NCBI GenBank assembly: GCA_035949255.1
Contig: DASZIL010000122.1
Coordinates: forward strand, 1-7,789
Source of the DNA: GAS188 sp035949255
GTDB lineage: Bacteria; Pseudomonadota; Alphaproteobacteria; Rhizobiales; Beijerinckiaceae
Length of the DNA stretch: 7,789 nucleotides
Reading direction: 5' to 3'
The notes beneath the pieces are model-generated. The model saw only the letters and a program-made list of their open reading frames with translations. It ran no database searches and had not been told where the DNA came from. The translations under genes were made by a program, and so were the position numbers. Every line of letters starts with the position of its first letter. Position 1 is the stretch's first letter. Below, in pieces: positions 1-6,783 of this stretch.

Positions 1-1279
1 GCTCGCCTGGGGACCATCGCATGAAATCGATCCAAGGCCGGTCGACCCCAAGATTGCGCTCAGCGAAACCGATCATTTCTGGACCGGCTGGGCAGAGAAG
101 TGCCGTTATGACGGCCCTTCGCCGGGGGTCGTGCGCCGTTCGCTCGCGACACTCAAGGCGCTGACCTATCTTCCGACAGGCGGCATCGTCGCCGCGCCCA
201 CCACCTCGCTGCCAGAGAAGATCGGCGGCGTGCGCAATTGGGACTATCGCTTTTGCTGGCTGCGCGACTCGACCTTTTGCCTCGTTGCCCTCATGGATGC
301 GGGTTACGTCGAGGAAGCGCTCGCCTGGCGAGGCTGGCTCGCGCGCGCCGTCGCCGGTAATCCCGAGCAGACGCAGATCCTTTACGGGATCGGTGGCGAG
401 CGCCTCATTCCCGAGATCGAGCTCGATTGGCTTTCGGGTTACCAAAATTCGCGCCCCGTGCGCGTCGGCAACGCGGCGTCCAATCAATTGCAGCTCGATA
501 TCTTCGGTGAGGTCGCCGACGCCATGTATCAGGCAAGAATGCGCGACCTCCCCTCGGTCGAGGGAGGATGGGAACATACGCTTTCCCTGATGAACCATCT
601 CGCCCGGATCTGGGAGGGCCCGGACGAGGGCATTTGGGAGGTGCGCGGCCCTCGCCAGCAATTCGTGCATTCGAAGGTGATGGCCTGGCTCGCCTTCGAC
701 CGCACCATCAAGCGCGGCGAGGCGCGGAAGCGAAAAGCCCCTTACGCCGAATGGCGAAAAATTCGCGACGCCATCCATGCGCAAGTCTGCGAGCAAGGCT
801 TCGATCGAGAGCTCGGCAGCTTCGTCCAAGCCTACGGGTCGAAGACGCTCGACGCGAGCTTGTTGCGCATTCCGGTCGTCGACTTCCTGCCGCCGCAAGA
901 CGAGCGCGTGCGCGGTACGGTCGCGGCGATCGAGCGCGAGCTCATGGTCGACGGGCTGGTGCTTCGCTACCGGACCGAGGACACCAAGGACGGATTGCCG
1001 GTTGGCGAGGGCGCCTTTCTCCCGTGCAGCTTCTGGTATGCGGACAACCTCCTGCTTCTCGGACGCGTCGAAGAGGCAAAAGCGCTTTTCGATCGGCTGA
1101 TCGGGCTTTGCAACGATGTCGGCCTCCTGGCGGAGGAATATGATCCGCGCGCCAGGCGCATGCTCGGCAATTTCCCCCAGGCCTTCAGCCATGTCGCGCT
1201 CGTCAACACCGCCTTGCGCCTCGCCCAGGCTCTGCGCGAAGCGAGCGCCGCCGTGCCGAAGGAAGCTGCGTCAGCCTGA
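1..1279 (+). CDS. Glycoside hydrolase family 15 protein (glucoamylase/trehalase type), 5'-truncated by window edge
   Basis: The frame is open from base 2 (first full codon) to a TGA at 1277-1279, giving 425 visible residues. Family members are usually near 600, so roughly the N-terminal quarter, including the beta-sandwich TREH_N-like domain, lies outside the window. Visible landmarks of the (alpha/alpha)6-barrel are GPSHEIDP (visible residues 4-11), RNWDYRFCWLRDS (about 78-90, substrate-binding region), DEGIWEVRG with the likely general acid Glu213, and LLAEEYDP with the likely general base Glu (378 or 379). Both catalytic glutamates are therefore present. Known family members hydrolyse trehalose or the non-reducing ends of alpha-glucans in the cytoplasm. 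I cannot choose between trehalase and glucoamylase activity. It converges on the glycosyltransferase/debranching-type pair. A GTG at 131 is only an internal codon, since conserved family sequence precedes it. Confidence 0.93.
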   Translation, partial: LAWGPSHEIDPRPVDPKIALSETDHFWTGWAEKCRYDGPSPGVVRRSLATLKALTYLPTGGIVAAPTTSLPEKIGGVRNWDYRFCWLRDSTFCLVALMDAGYVEEALAWRGWLARAVAGNPEQTQILYGIGGERLIPEIELDWLSGYQNSRPVRVGNAASNQLQLDIFGEVADAMYQARMRDLPSVEGGWEHTLSLMNHLARIWEGPDEGIWEVRGPRQQFVHSKVMAWLAFDRTIKRGEARKRKAPYAEWRKIRDAIHAQVCEQGFDRELGSFVQAYGSKTLDASLLRIPVVDFLPPQDERVRGTVAAIERELMVDGLVLRYRTEDTKDGLPVGEGAFLPCSFWYADNLLLLGRVEEAKALFDRLIGLCNDVGLLAEEYDPRARRMLGNFPQAFSHVALVNTALRLAQALREASAAVPKEAASA

Positions 1280-1330
1280 GGCGGCTCACGGGGCAGCCGC
1301 TCCGAGGCTTCGCGGGGCAGTATTCCCAAG

Positions 1331-1355
1331 GGAACATTACGCCTTGCCCGGTGTT
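1331..1355 (+). promoter_or_regulatory. Possible EcfG/RpoE2-type (general stress sigma) promoter
   Basis: GGAAC at 1331-1335 is followed after 18 bases by TT at 1354-1355. This matches the alphaproteobacterial general-stress pattern GGAAC-N18/19-TT, although the base before GTT is T where C is preferred. It points into the convergent gap, where the only downstream signal is the terminator at 1404-1449. The motif is short, so a few chance matches are expected in a window this size; its intergenic position is the main support. Confidence 0.25.
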
Positions 1356-1360
1356 GAGAT

Positions 1361-1449
1361 GGGGCCAATCCTAGCCCCTCCAGACGGGTTGGCAGAAGCC
1401 ACTGGCGCTCCAGCTCTCCTCGGCGGATTGGCTCGGAGCGCCTTTTTTT
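1361..1449 (+). ncRNA. Candidate small RNA in the convergent intergenic region
   Basis: If the GGAAC-N18-TT motif just upstream is a promoter, a transcript would start near 1361 and end in the T-tract at 1443-1449, about 89 nt. It would begin with a small hairpin (GGGGC 1361-1365 with GCCCC 1374-1378, loop of 8). A single-stranded linker would follow, then an intrinsic terminator whose wide loop exposes UCUCCUC (1415-1421). CU-rich, anti-Shine-Dalgarno-like sequence in loops is a known trait of several alphaproteobacterial small RNAs. The layout is seen in the sequence; transcription and function are inferred. The alternative is that this is only the 3' UTR of the GH15 gene. Confidence 0.25.
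1404..1449 (+). terminator. Rho-independent terminator
   Basis: A perfect 8-bp stem, GGCGCTCC (1404-1411) with GGAGCGCC (1435-1442), is followed directly by seven T residues (1443-1449). AGC at 1412-1414 can extend the stem with GCT at 1431-1433 past a bulged C1434, leaving a 16-base loop. It acts on the plus strand, 125 nt after the GH15 stop codon. The minus strand has no T-tract after the stem, so it does not serve the opposing gene. Confidence 0.8.
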
Positions 1450-1468
1450 CCAGCGAAGCCTTCTTACC

Positions 1469-1487
1469 GCTCCCGTCAGTCGGGAGC
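1469..1487. other. Hairpin just downstream of the debranching-type gene
   Basis: GCTCCCG (1469-1475) and CGGGAGC (1481-1487) form a perfect 7-bp stem with a 5-base loop. On the minus strand it lies 38 nt past the stop of the debranching-type gene, where it could stabilise the mRNA 3' end or help Rho-dependent termination. Neither strand has a T-tract directly after it, so it is not a canonical intrinsic terminator. Confidence 0.4.
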
Positions 1488-1525
1488 CGCACGGCATTGC
1501 GCTTCGCTTTCCTGGTGTCTTTTGT

Positions 1526-3748
1526 TCAGGCCGGGCGATCGGCGAGGATCATCGTCACCTTCGCCTGGCCCGTATCGCGCAGCACGCGCAAGGACACGTG
1601 GCCCGCTATTCGGCGCAGCGCCACATCCACCTCGGCTCCCGCGAATCCGGCTCGGCGGAGCACGATCTGGTCGACGAAAGCGGGCAAGGTCGGGTTCCTG
1701 AAACGGATCTCCTTCGCGGCAGGATCGAATTCGAGCCCGAGCGAAGCCTGGATCATGAGGAACAGCGCACCGCTCGCCCACGCCTGCGGCGTGCAAGCGA
1801 CGGGATAGAGGGTCGGCCCCCCGCCGCGCCGTCGCCGAAAGCCGCAGAACAATTCCGGCAAGCGGCGCAAATCCATATAGCTCGCCGCCGCGAAATTCGC
1901 TTCGAAGATGCGCTGCGCCTGGCTCGTCAGGCCGTAGCGCGCGAGGCCCAAGGCGATGAGCGAGTTGTCGTGGGGCCAGACCGAGCCGTTGTGGTAGGAC
2001 ATGGGGTTGTAGCGCGCCTCCCCCTTCGCCACGGTTCTCACGCCCCAACCCGAGAAGAAGGCCGGCGAGACCATGGCGTCGGCAACCTTCCTCGCTCGCG
2101 CGGGCCGCGCGATTCCGGTCCACAAAAGGTGGCCCGCGTTCGATGCGCGCACTTGCAAGGGTGCCTTTTCGCCGTCGAGGCCGAGCACATAGAGCCCGAT
2201 CTTGTCGGACCAGAAATATTCATCGAAGCGCTCGGCGAGCGCGCTCGCGGAGCTTTCGAGCGCCTCGGCGAGATCAGCCTCGCCGAGGCGGCGCGCGCAG
2301 AGGGCGGCGACGCGCTTGGCCGCATAGGCGTAACCTTGCACTTCCGCGAGAGCGATCGGTCCTTGCGCCAGGCGTCCGTCGGCGTGGAAGATGGCATCGA
2401 AGGAATCCTTCCAGCCTTGATGCTGAAGCCCGGTCTTCAGGCTGTGAGTTCCCTTCTCGCCGTATTCGAGGAAGCCGTCGCCGTCCGCATCCCCTTGCGT
2501 GTCCATCCAAGCGAGCGCGCGCTTGATGGCAGGCCACAGACGCCGCAGCGTGGCCTCATCGCCCGTGCGTTCCGTATAGAGCCCCGCGAGAAGCACGAAG
2601 AGCGGCGTTGAATCGACGGATCCGTAGTAGAGGCCGAAGGGCACTTCCTTGAGCGCGGCCATTTCGCCGCCGCGCATCTCATGCAGGATCTTGCCCGGCT
2701 GGGCGTCCGAGGCGTCATCGGTCGTGCTCGCCTGATAAGCCGCAAGGCGCAACAGCACCCCCTTGGCGACCGAGGGATCGAACCAAAGCGTCTGCAAGGC
2801 GGTGATGAGCCCGTCGCGCCCGAAGGTGGTCGAGAACCAAGGCGTGCCGGCGTAAGGGTAGGGACCCTCCGGCGTGCTCGTCGTCAGCATGTGCAGATCG
2901 GCCATGGCGCGGCGCAGCGCCTCATTCAGGATTTCGTTCGAAGTCTCGATGGTGGTGGCAGCACCCGCCTTGCGCTCGCGGTTCGCGGCCTTCAACCCCT
3001 TGAAGAAGCCCACTCGCGTCGGCAATTGCGCGCCATGGCATTCCACGGTGAAGAACAAGGAGAGGGATCGGCCGGCCGCGAGGCTGAGCTCATAGGTCGC
3101 GGTGCTCGTCGAGCGCCGTGTCGGAGCGGGCTCGAAAGTAAGCTCCGTGCGCCGCGCCGCTCCGTCCAATCCGCGGTAAATGAGCGAAGCGCCGTTGTCG
3201 CCGCGAAGCTCCTCACGCGTCTCTCCCCGTTTCGGGCGAAGCTGGCCGCGCACCTCGAAGATGTCGGCGAAATCGTTGCCGAACAGCAAGGTGAGGGTGA
3301 AGGAGAGGAACGAGTCGCCATGGTTCGAGACGGCGATCCTTTGGTAAGCGACGCCGCGCCACAGATATACCGTGCGCACCACATGGATGGTGTCACGCGG
3401 CAAGACGATATGACCGCCTTCGAAAATGTCGGCATTGGTGAGATCGACGGAGAGCATCACATTGTCGTCGCGCACGCTTGAGCCGAGAAGCAGCGGCTGC
3501 GTGCCGCCGATCAGCAGCTCGAGGCGCGAAAGAAAGCGCGTGTCGTGGTCGAACAAGCCGTCCGGCCCGCCGGCGGAAGCGCCCATGTCGCCGTGGCTGT
3601 CGAAGATGGCGAAGGTGTCGGCGTGCTTGAGCGTCCGCCTCGGCCGCGCCGAAGGGCTTGTGGAGGGAATATAGAACGGCGCTTCCGCAAGCGCATCGAC
3701 GGCGGGAGCGACGGTTTGGGGTTGAGGACGCGGTGCCTCAGCCCGCAT
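1526..3748 (-). CDS. Amylo-alpha-1,6-glucosidase / glycogen debranching enzyme-like glycoside hydrolase
   Basis: The product is 740 residues. The N-terminal half resembles the GDE_N_bis (PF14742) beta-rich domain, with the hallmarks HADTFAIFDSHGDM (about 42-55) and GLFDHDTRFLSRLEL (64-78). From about residue 270 there is an (alpha/alpha)6-toroid hydrolase domain with PWFSTTFGRDGLITALQT (303-320), LQHQGWKDS (441-449; this Asp is a candidate catalytic acid), EVQGYAYAAKR (469-479) and SYHNGSVWPHDNSLIALG (584-601). The loop DADGDGFLEYG (420-430) looks like a calcium-binding loop. The glucanotransferase domain of eukaryotic debranching enzymes is absent. Such proteins are annotated as amylo-alpha-1,6-glucosidases, but the toroid also resembles GH63/MGH1-like hydrolases, so the substrate is uncertain. 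No signal peptide is seen, so it is probably cytoplasmic. ATG at 3746-3748 is the only reasonable start: no other start codon occurs before residue 55. It overlaps the upstream glycosyltransferase gene by 11 bp. Confidence 0.92.
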   Translation of the reverse strand: MRAEAPRPQPQTVAPAVDALAEAPFYIPSTSPSARPRRTLKHADTFAIFDSHGDMGASAGGPDGLFDHDTRFLSRLELLIGGTQPLLLGSSVRDDNVMLSVDLTNADIFEGGHIVLPRDTIHVVRTVYLWRGVAYQRIAVSNHGDSFLSFTLTLLFGNDFADIFEVRGQLRPKRGETREELRGDNGASLIYRGLDGAARRTELTFEPAPTRRSTSTATYELSLAAGRSLSLFFTVECHGAQLPTRVGFFKGLKAANRERKAGAATTIETSNEILNEALRRAMADLHMLTTSTPEGPYPYAGTPWFSTTFGRDGLITALQTLWFDPSVAKGVLLRLAAYQASTTDDASDAQPGKILHEMRGGEMAALKEVPFGLYYGSVDSTPLFVLLAGLYTERTGDEATLRRLWPAIKRALAWMDTQGDADGDGFLEYGEKGTHSLKTGLQHQGWKDSFDAIFHADGRLAQGPIALAEVQGYAYAAKRVAALCARRLGEADLAEALESSASALAERFDEYFWSDKIGLYVLGLDGEKAPLQVRASNAGHLLWTGIARPARARKVADAMVSPAFFSGWGVRTVAKGEARYNPMSYHNGSVWPHDNSLIALGLARYGLTSQAQRIFEANFAAASYMDLRRLPELFCGFRRRRGGGPTLYPVACTPQAWASGALFLMIQASLGLEFDPAAKEIRFRNPTLPAFVDQIVLRRAGFAGAEVDVALRRIAGHVSLRVLRDTGQAKVTMILADRPA

Positions 3749-4850
3749 GACGCTCGCTGGCGCTCTTGCGTGTCAGCGGAATGACGTTGGCGCGCGGCGC
3801 GCCTTCGGCAGCGAAGCTCGGGATCTTCGCGAGCATCGAGCGATAAACCGCGAGATAGTCATCGGCCATCCGGGTGACGGAGAACCGCTCCTCGAAGCGC
3901 CGACGCACCGAACGACGATCGAGCGCGATCACGTCGCGCAGCGCCCAGCTCGCCTCGTCGAGGCAGGTCACGATTCGACCCGTGACATGTTCATCGATGA
4001 TCTCGCCGACCGAGCCGCTGCGGAAGCCGAGGACGGGCGTGCCGCAAGCCATCGCCTCTATCATCACGAGGCCGAAGGGCTCTGGCCAATCGATCGGGAA
4101 GAGCAGGGCGCGCGCGTTTCCGAGGAACTGCGCCTTGCCGTGATCGTCGATCTCGCCGATGAATTCAACGCCGGGTTGGTTGAGCAAGGGTGCGACAACC
4201 TCGCGAAAATAGGCTTCATCTACCTTGTCTATCTTGGCCGCGATCTTGAGCGGCAAGCCGAGCGAGCGCGCAATCGCTATCGCACGATCTGGGCCTTTCT
4301 CGGGCGAGATGCGGCCGAGGAAGGCGACATATCCGCCGCGCGGATCGTAATTCGGCGCGTGCAGGTCGAGCGGCAAGCCGTGATAGACGGTGGCGACGAA
4401 ATTCGCGTCCGGTATCGGGTCGCGCTGCGCGTTCGAGATCGAGACGAAGGACATGTTCGAGAAGGCGCGATAGAGCGGCGCCAGATCGGGCAGGTCCTGG
4501 CGACCATGCAAGGTGGAAACCGTCCGATCCGCCATGGCGCTGAAGAGCGGCAATTGAAACGCGTCGATGTGGAAATGCAGCACGTCGAAAGAAGGCGCGC
4601 GCCGGCGCACCTCATCGAGCATGATCATGTAATGGGGCACATAATCGCGCACGCGCGGGTTGAGCCGGATGGCCATATGACCGCAAGGCACGAGCTCGGC
4701 CTTGGTGACGCTATCCCCGCTCGCAAAGAGAGTCACCTCATGACCTTGCCGAACGAGCTCTTCGCAAAGATAGGAGACGACACGCTCGGTGCCGCCGTAG
4801 AGCTTTGGGGGAACGCTTTCCATAAGGGGGGCGATTTGGGCGATTTTCAT
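3738..4850 (-). CDS. Glycosyltransferase family 4 protein
   Basis: A 370-residue GT-B fold enzyme that transfers sugar from an activated donor to an unidentified acceptor in the cytoplasm. The N-terminal domain carries MKIAQIAPLMESVPPKLYGG and TERVV (1-25), the acceptor-side glycine-rich loop. The C-terminal donor-binding domain shows FLGRISPEKGPDRA (177-190) and the retaining-GT4 E-X7-E motif WPEPFGLVMIEAMACGTPV (255-273; Glu257 and Glu265). All expected motifs are intact and the length is normal. The ATG at 4848-4850 begins the conserved N-terminus. Its Shine-Dalgarno is poor: AAAG is the nearest purine run. It is the first gene of a two-gene unit; its TGA lies inside the start region of the hydrolase gene (ATGCGGGCTGA). 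That pairing suggests involvement in alpha-glucan or glucoside metabolism rather than cell-envelope polysaccharide, but this is inference. Confidence 0.92.
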   Translation of the reverse strand: MKIAQIAPLMESVPPKLYGGTERVVSYLCEELVRQGHEVTLFASGDSVTKAELVPCGHMAIRLNPRVRDYVPHYMIMLDEVRRRAPSFDVLHFHIDAFQLPLFSAMADRTVSTLHGRQDLPDLAPLYRAFSNMSFVSISNAQRDPIPDANFVATVYHGLPLDLHAPNYDPRGGYVAFLGRISPEKGPDRAIAIARSLGLPLKIAAKIDKVDEAYFREVVAPLLNQPGVEFIGEIDDHGKAQFLGNARALLFPIDWPEPFGLVMIEAMACGTPVLGFRSGSVGEIIDEHVTGRIVTCLDEASWALRDVIALDRRSVRRRFEERFSVTRMADDYLAVYRSMLAKIPSFAAEGAPRANVIPLTRKSASERHAG

Positions 4851-4883
4851 CGGGGCACTTTATTTGTTGGTTGCACCGATGGC

Positions 4884-4910
4884 TTACGCGCGTCGTCAGC
4901 GTTTAGTTCC
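4884..4910 (-). promoter_or_regulatory. Possible ECF-type promoter for the glycosyltransferase/hydrolase operon
   Basis: On the minus strand GGAAC (4910-4906) is followed after 17 bases by CGTAA (4888-4884), close to the EcfG pattern GGAAC-N16/17-CGTT but with one mismatch in the -10 element (TA for TT). A start site near 4876 would give a leader of about 26 nt before the ATG at 4850, a sensible distance. I saw no convincing sigma-70 promoter in the 230-bp gap. Confidence 0.25.
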
Positions 4911-5026
4911 AAAAGGTGCATCAGGCGCGCGCGCCGAAAAAATGCTTCATGGAAATGCGTCGACCGGTTCCCGCGACACGTCGACACCCTTCGAGGGAGG
5001 GGTGCACGCTTCGCGGGCGCCAGCGC

Positions 5027-5059
5027 GTTTGCCGAGAAGCATGATCCGACCCGGCAAAC
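5027..5059. repeat. Inverted repeat downstream of the MFS transporter gene
   Basis: GTTTGCCG (5027-5034) and CGGCAAAC (5052-5059) are perfect 8-bp inverted copies separated by 17 bases. On the minus strand the hairpin begins about 22 nt after the transporter stop codon. It may protect or end the transporter mRNA. No T-tract follows on either strand, so intrinsic termination is not supported. It could also be a binding site upstream of the glycosyltransferase operon. Confidence 0.45.
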
Positions 5060-5080
5060 AGTTTCGGAAGGGAAGCAAGA

Positions 5081-6550
5081 TCAGCGACGCGTGGCGGGCT
5101 CGCTCAAGCGCCGCTCGATCGGAATGAGCCAGCTCATGGCGGAGGCGAGAAGCGCGAGCGTCAGCACGCCCCAGTAGGTGAGGTGAAGCGCGCGCGCAAG
5201 GACGTCCTGCACGAGCGGATCGCCGGCGGCCTGCATCAAGCCTGATGGACTCTCCAGCACGTCGTGAACGCGGCTCGCGGTCGAGCCGGTCGCGAAGCGG
5301 GCGATGCCGATGTTGAGAATGGCGCCGAGCACCGTCGCGCCCAATGTGTTGCCGAGGCTGCGGGCAAAGATATTCGAGGCGGTGGCGCTGCCGCGCATCG
5401 ACCATTCGACGCTGTCCTGGATGAGGACGATCGAGGTAATGCTCAAGAGCCCCATGCCGAATCCCATGACGAAGGAACCGACGGCCGCGAGCATCGGCGA
5501 GCTTTGTGGGGTCAGCAGCAAAAGCAGGGTCGCGCCGAGCGGAAACAAGAGGCCGCCGCCGCGCAAGCTGTTGCGGATGCTGAAGCGGCGGAAGAATCGG
5601 CCGGAGAGGCTTACCGCCAAGGGCCAGCCGACGACGAGGGCGGTCAAGGTGAAGCCCGCGACGACGGGGGAGCGCCCGAGCACGCCCTGCACATAGAGCG
5701 GCAGCACGGTGGTGAGCCCGATCAGCGTCATGCCGGCGAGCAACGTCGCCATGTTGCAGCTTGCGACGAGGCGTCGGCTCCAGAGCCGAAGCGAGATCAT
5801 CGGCTCGGCCGCGCGCGCTTCCTGGCGCAGGAACAGGAAGGCGCTCACGAGGAAGACGAGGCCGAGCCCGAGAAGCGTCGAGGCTGCGCCTTTCGTCTCG
5901 GTCAAGAGCGTGAGCAAGGAGACGATGGCGATCGAGAATAGAGCGGCGCCGAGATAGTCGATGTTCCTCTTCTTGTGCTCCACCGTCTCCTTGAGAAAGT
6001 GGGTGAAGCCCGCAATGGCGATGAATCCGATCGGGATGTTGATCCAGAAGATCCAGGCCCAGGAGAGGTTGTCGACGATGATGCCGCCGGCAAGCGGACC
6101 CACGACCGCGGAGGTCGCCCAAACGCTCGAGATCAACCCCTGCGCCTTGCCGCGCTCCTCGAGCTTGTAGAGGTCGCCCACGACGGTCGAGGTGATCGGC
6201 TGGATGGCGCCGGCCCCGAGGCCTTGGAGCAAACGGAAGAAAATGAGCGACGGCATCGACCAGGCAAGGCCGCAGAGTAACGATCCGAAAAGGAAAAGCG
6301 AGATGCCGAGGATCAGGCTCGGCTTGCGCCCGAACATATCGGCGAGCTTGCCGTAGATCACCGTGGTCGTGGTTTGCGCCAGAAGGAAGGCCGCGAACAC
6401 CCAGCTGTAAAAGGCGAAGCCGCCGAGCTCGCCGACGATGCGCGGCATCGCGGTCGCCACGATCGTCGCTTCGATCGCCGCCATGAAAGTCGCGAGCATG
6501 AGCGAGGCGACGACGAGCGGGCGTCGCGTGCGGGGTGTTCGGGAAGGCAT
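5081..6550 (-). CDS. MFS transporter, DHA2 (EmrB/QacA-type) drug:H+ antiporter family
   Basis: A 489-residue, very hydrophobic inner-membrane protein, consistent with 14 transmembrane helices. Helix 1 carries the D1-like motif IEATIVATAMPRI (26-38), with Glu27 where many relatives have Asp. Motif A, GKLADMFGRK (67-76), follows helix 2. LLQGLGAGAIQPI (107-119) resembles motif B, motif C is GPLAGGIIVD (151-160), and SWAWIFWINIPIG (163-175) is a DHA2 signature. The family exports drugs or other amphiphilic compounds in exchange for protons; the substrate here is not predictable. The ATG at 6548-6550 has a reasonable ribosome-binding site, GAAAGAG, four bases upstream. No adaptor (EmrA-type), outer-membrane channel or TetR/MarR regulator is adjacent, so it may act alone. 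The 233-bp gap upstream with repeated heptamers suggests its own promoter, though read-through from the TonB gene is possible. Confidence 0.93.
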   Translation of the reverse strand: MPSRTPRTRRPLVVASLMLATFMAAIEATIVATAMPRIVGELGGFAFYSWVFAAFLLAQTTTTVIYGKLADMFGRKPSLILGISLFLFGSLLCGLAWSMPSLIFFRLLQGLGAGAIQPITSTVVGDLYKLEERGKAQGLISSVWATSAVVGPLAGGIIVDNLSWAWIFWINIPIGFIAIAGFTHFLKETVEHKKRNIDYLGAALFSIAIVSLLTLLTETKGAASTLLGLGLVFLVSAFLFLRQEARAAEPMISLRLWSRRLVASCNMATLLAGMTLIGLTTVLPLYVQGVLGRSPVVAGFTLTALVVGWPLAVSLSGRFFRRFSIRNSLRGGGLLFPLGATLLLLLTPQSSPMLAAVGSFVMGFGMGLLSITSIVLIQDSVEWSMRGSATASNIFARSLGNTLGATVLGAILNIGIARFATGSTASRVHDVLESPSGLMQAAGDPLVQDVLARALHLTYWGVLTLALLASAMSWLIPIERRLSEPATRR

Positions 6551-6708
6551 GGCACTCTTTCAAGAAGAGGACGAGTTCGATGGAATCGGCGCCGCCCTTG
6601 CAATTTGGCGGCAGGTTCTTATCGCACAATGACACTCGCTTTCGCGGGGCCATGCCCTCGCGTAACGCATGGCAAGTCACGAATGATGCATGGCGAACGA
6701 TGCATGGC
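6546..6708. promoter_or_regulatory. Cluster of GCATGGC heptamers upstream of the MFS gene (possible operator region)
   Basis: The heptamer GCATGGC occurs on the plus strand at 6546-6552 (spanning the transporter start codon), 6667-6673, 6688-6694 and 6702-6708. It occurs in the opposite orientation at 6649-6655. Five copies in 163 bp is far above chance for a 7-mer. The spacings of 21 and 14 bp among the upstream three are regular. No regulator gene is linked, so an operator role is inference. Confidence 0.35.
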
Positions 6709-6711
6709 GAA
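6680..6711. repeat. 14-bp tandem repeat, about 2.3 copies
   Basis: Read on the minus strand, TTCGCCATGCATCG is followed directly by TTCGCCATGCATCA and then TTCG. The units differ only at position 14. Each contains the palindrome ATGCAT. The array lies in the gap between the TonB and transporter genes, about 130-160 bp upstream of the transporter start. Confidence 0.85.
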
Positions 6712-6734
6712 ACGGGTCGTTCCCGAAGAGCGGT

Positions 6735-6750
6735 GCGGCGAAAGCGCCGC
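6735..6750. other. Small GC hairpin downstream of the TonB gene
   Basis: GCGGCG (6735-6740) pairs with CGCCGC (6745-6750) around a 4-base loop. On the minus strand it starts 34 nt after the TonB stop codon. No T-tract follows, so it is at most a weak or Rho-assisted terminator. Confidence 0.3.
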
Positions 6751-6783
6751 CGCGAGACGCGAGGCTCCGCGCGGCGATGACGA

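Noticed and set aside
1598..3481. Two plus-strand open frames (1598-2611 and 2681-3481) opposite the debranching-type gene
   Set aside because: Both are antisense to an intact conserved hydrolase, have biased composition and lack convincing domains or start signals.
4924..4935. 12-bp palindrome GGCGCGCGCGCC followed by an A-run
   Set aside because: Alternating GC palindromes are common by chance in high-GC DNA. The T-run on the minus strand precedes rather than follows it, so it is not a terminator.
4967..4971. Second GGAAC on the minus strand upstream of the glycosyltransferase gene
   Set aside because: No TT or CGTT occurs at the required spacing downstream.
3747..5177. Long open frame on the plus strand (about 476 codons) opposite the glycosyltransferase gene
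   Set aside because: It is antisense to a gene with full GT4 motifs. Its translation is rich in Arg, Glu, His and Asp with no recognisable domain, as expected for the shadow frame of a high-GC gene.
6643..6662. Hairpin CGCGGGGC / GCCC-T-CGCG between the TonB and MFS genes
   Set aside because: The stem has a bulge and only a 3-base loop, no T-tract follows on either strand, and it is too far from the TonB stop codon to call a terminator.
4947..6680. Open frame of about 577 codons on the minus strand overlapping the MFS gene in another frame
   Set aside because: The product is Arg/His/Pro-rich with no domain, while the overlapping frame encodes a complete 14-helix transporter with all family motifs.
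6706..6726. GGAAC on the minus strand near 6725-6721 followed by CGTT, resembling an EcfG promoter for the MFS gene
   Set aside because: The spacer between GGAAC and CGTT is 19 bases instead of 16-17, and the match relies on CGTT inside the tandem repeat.
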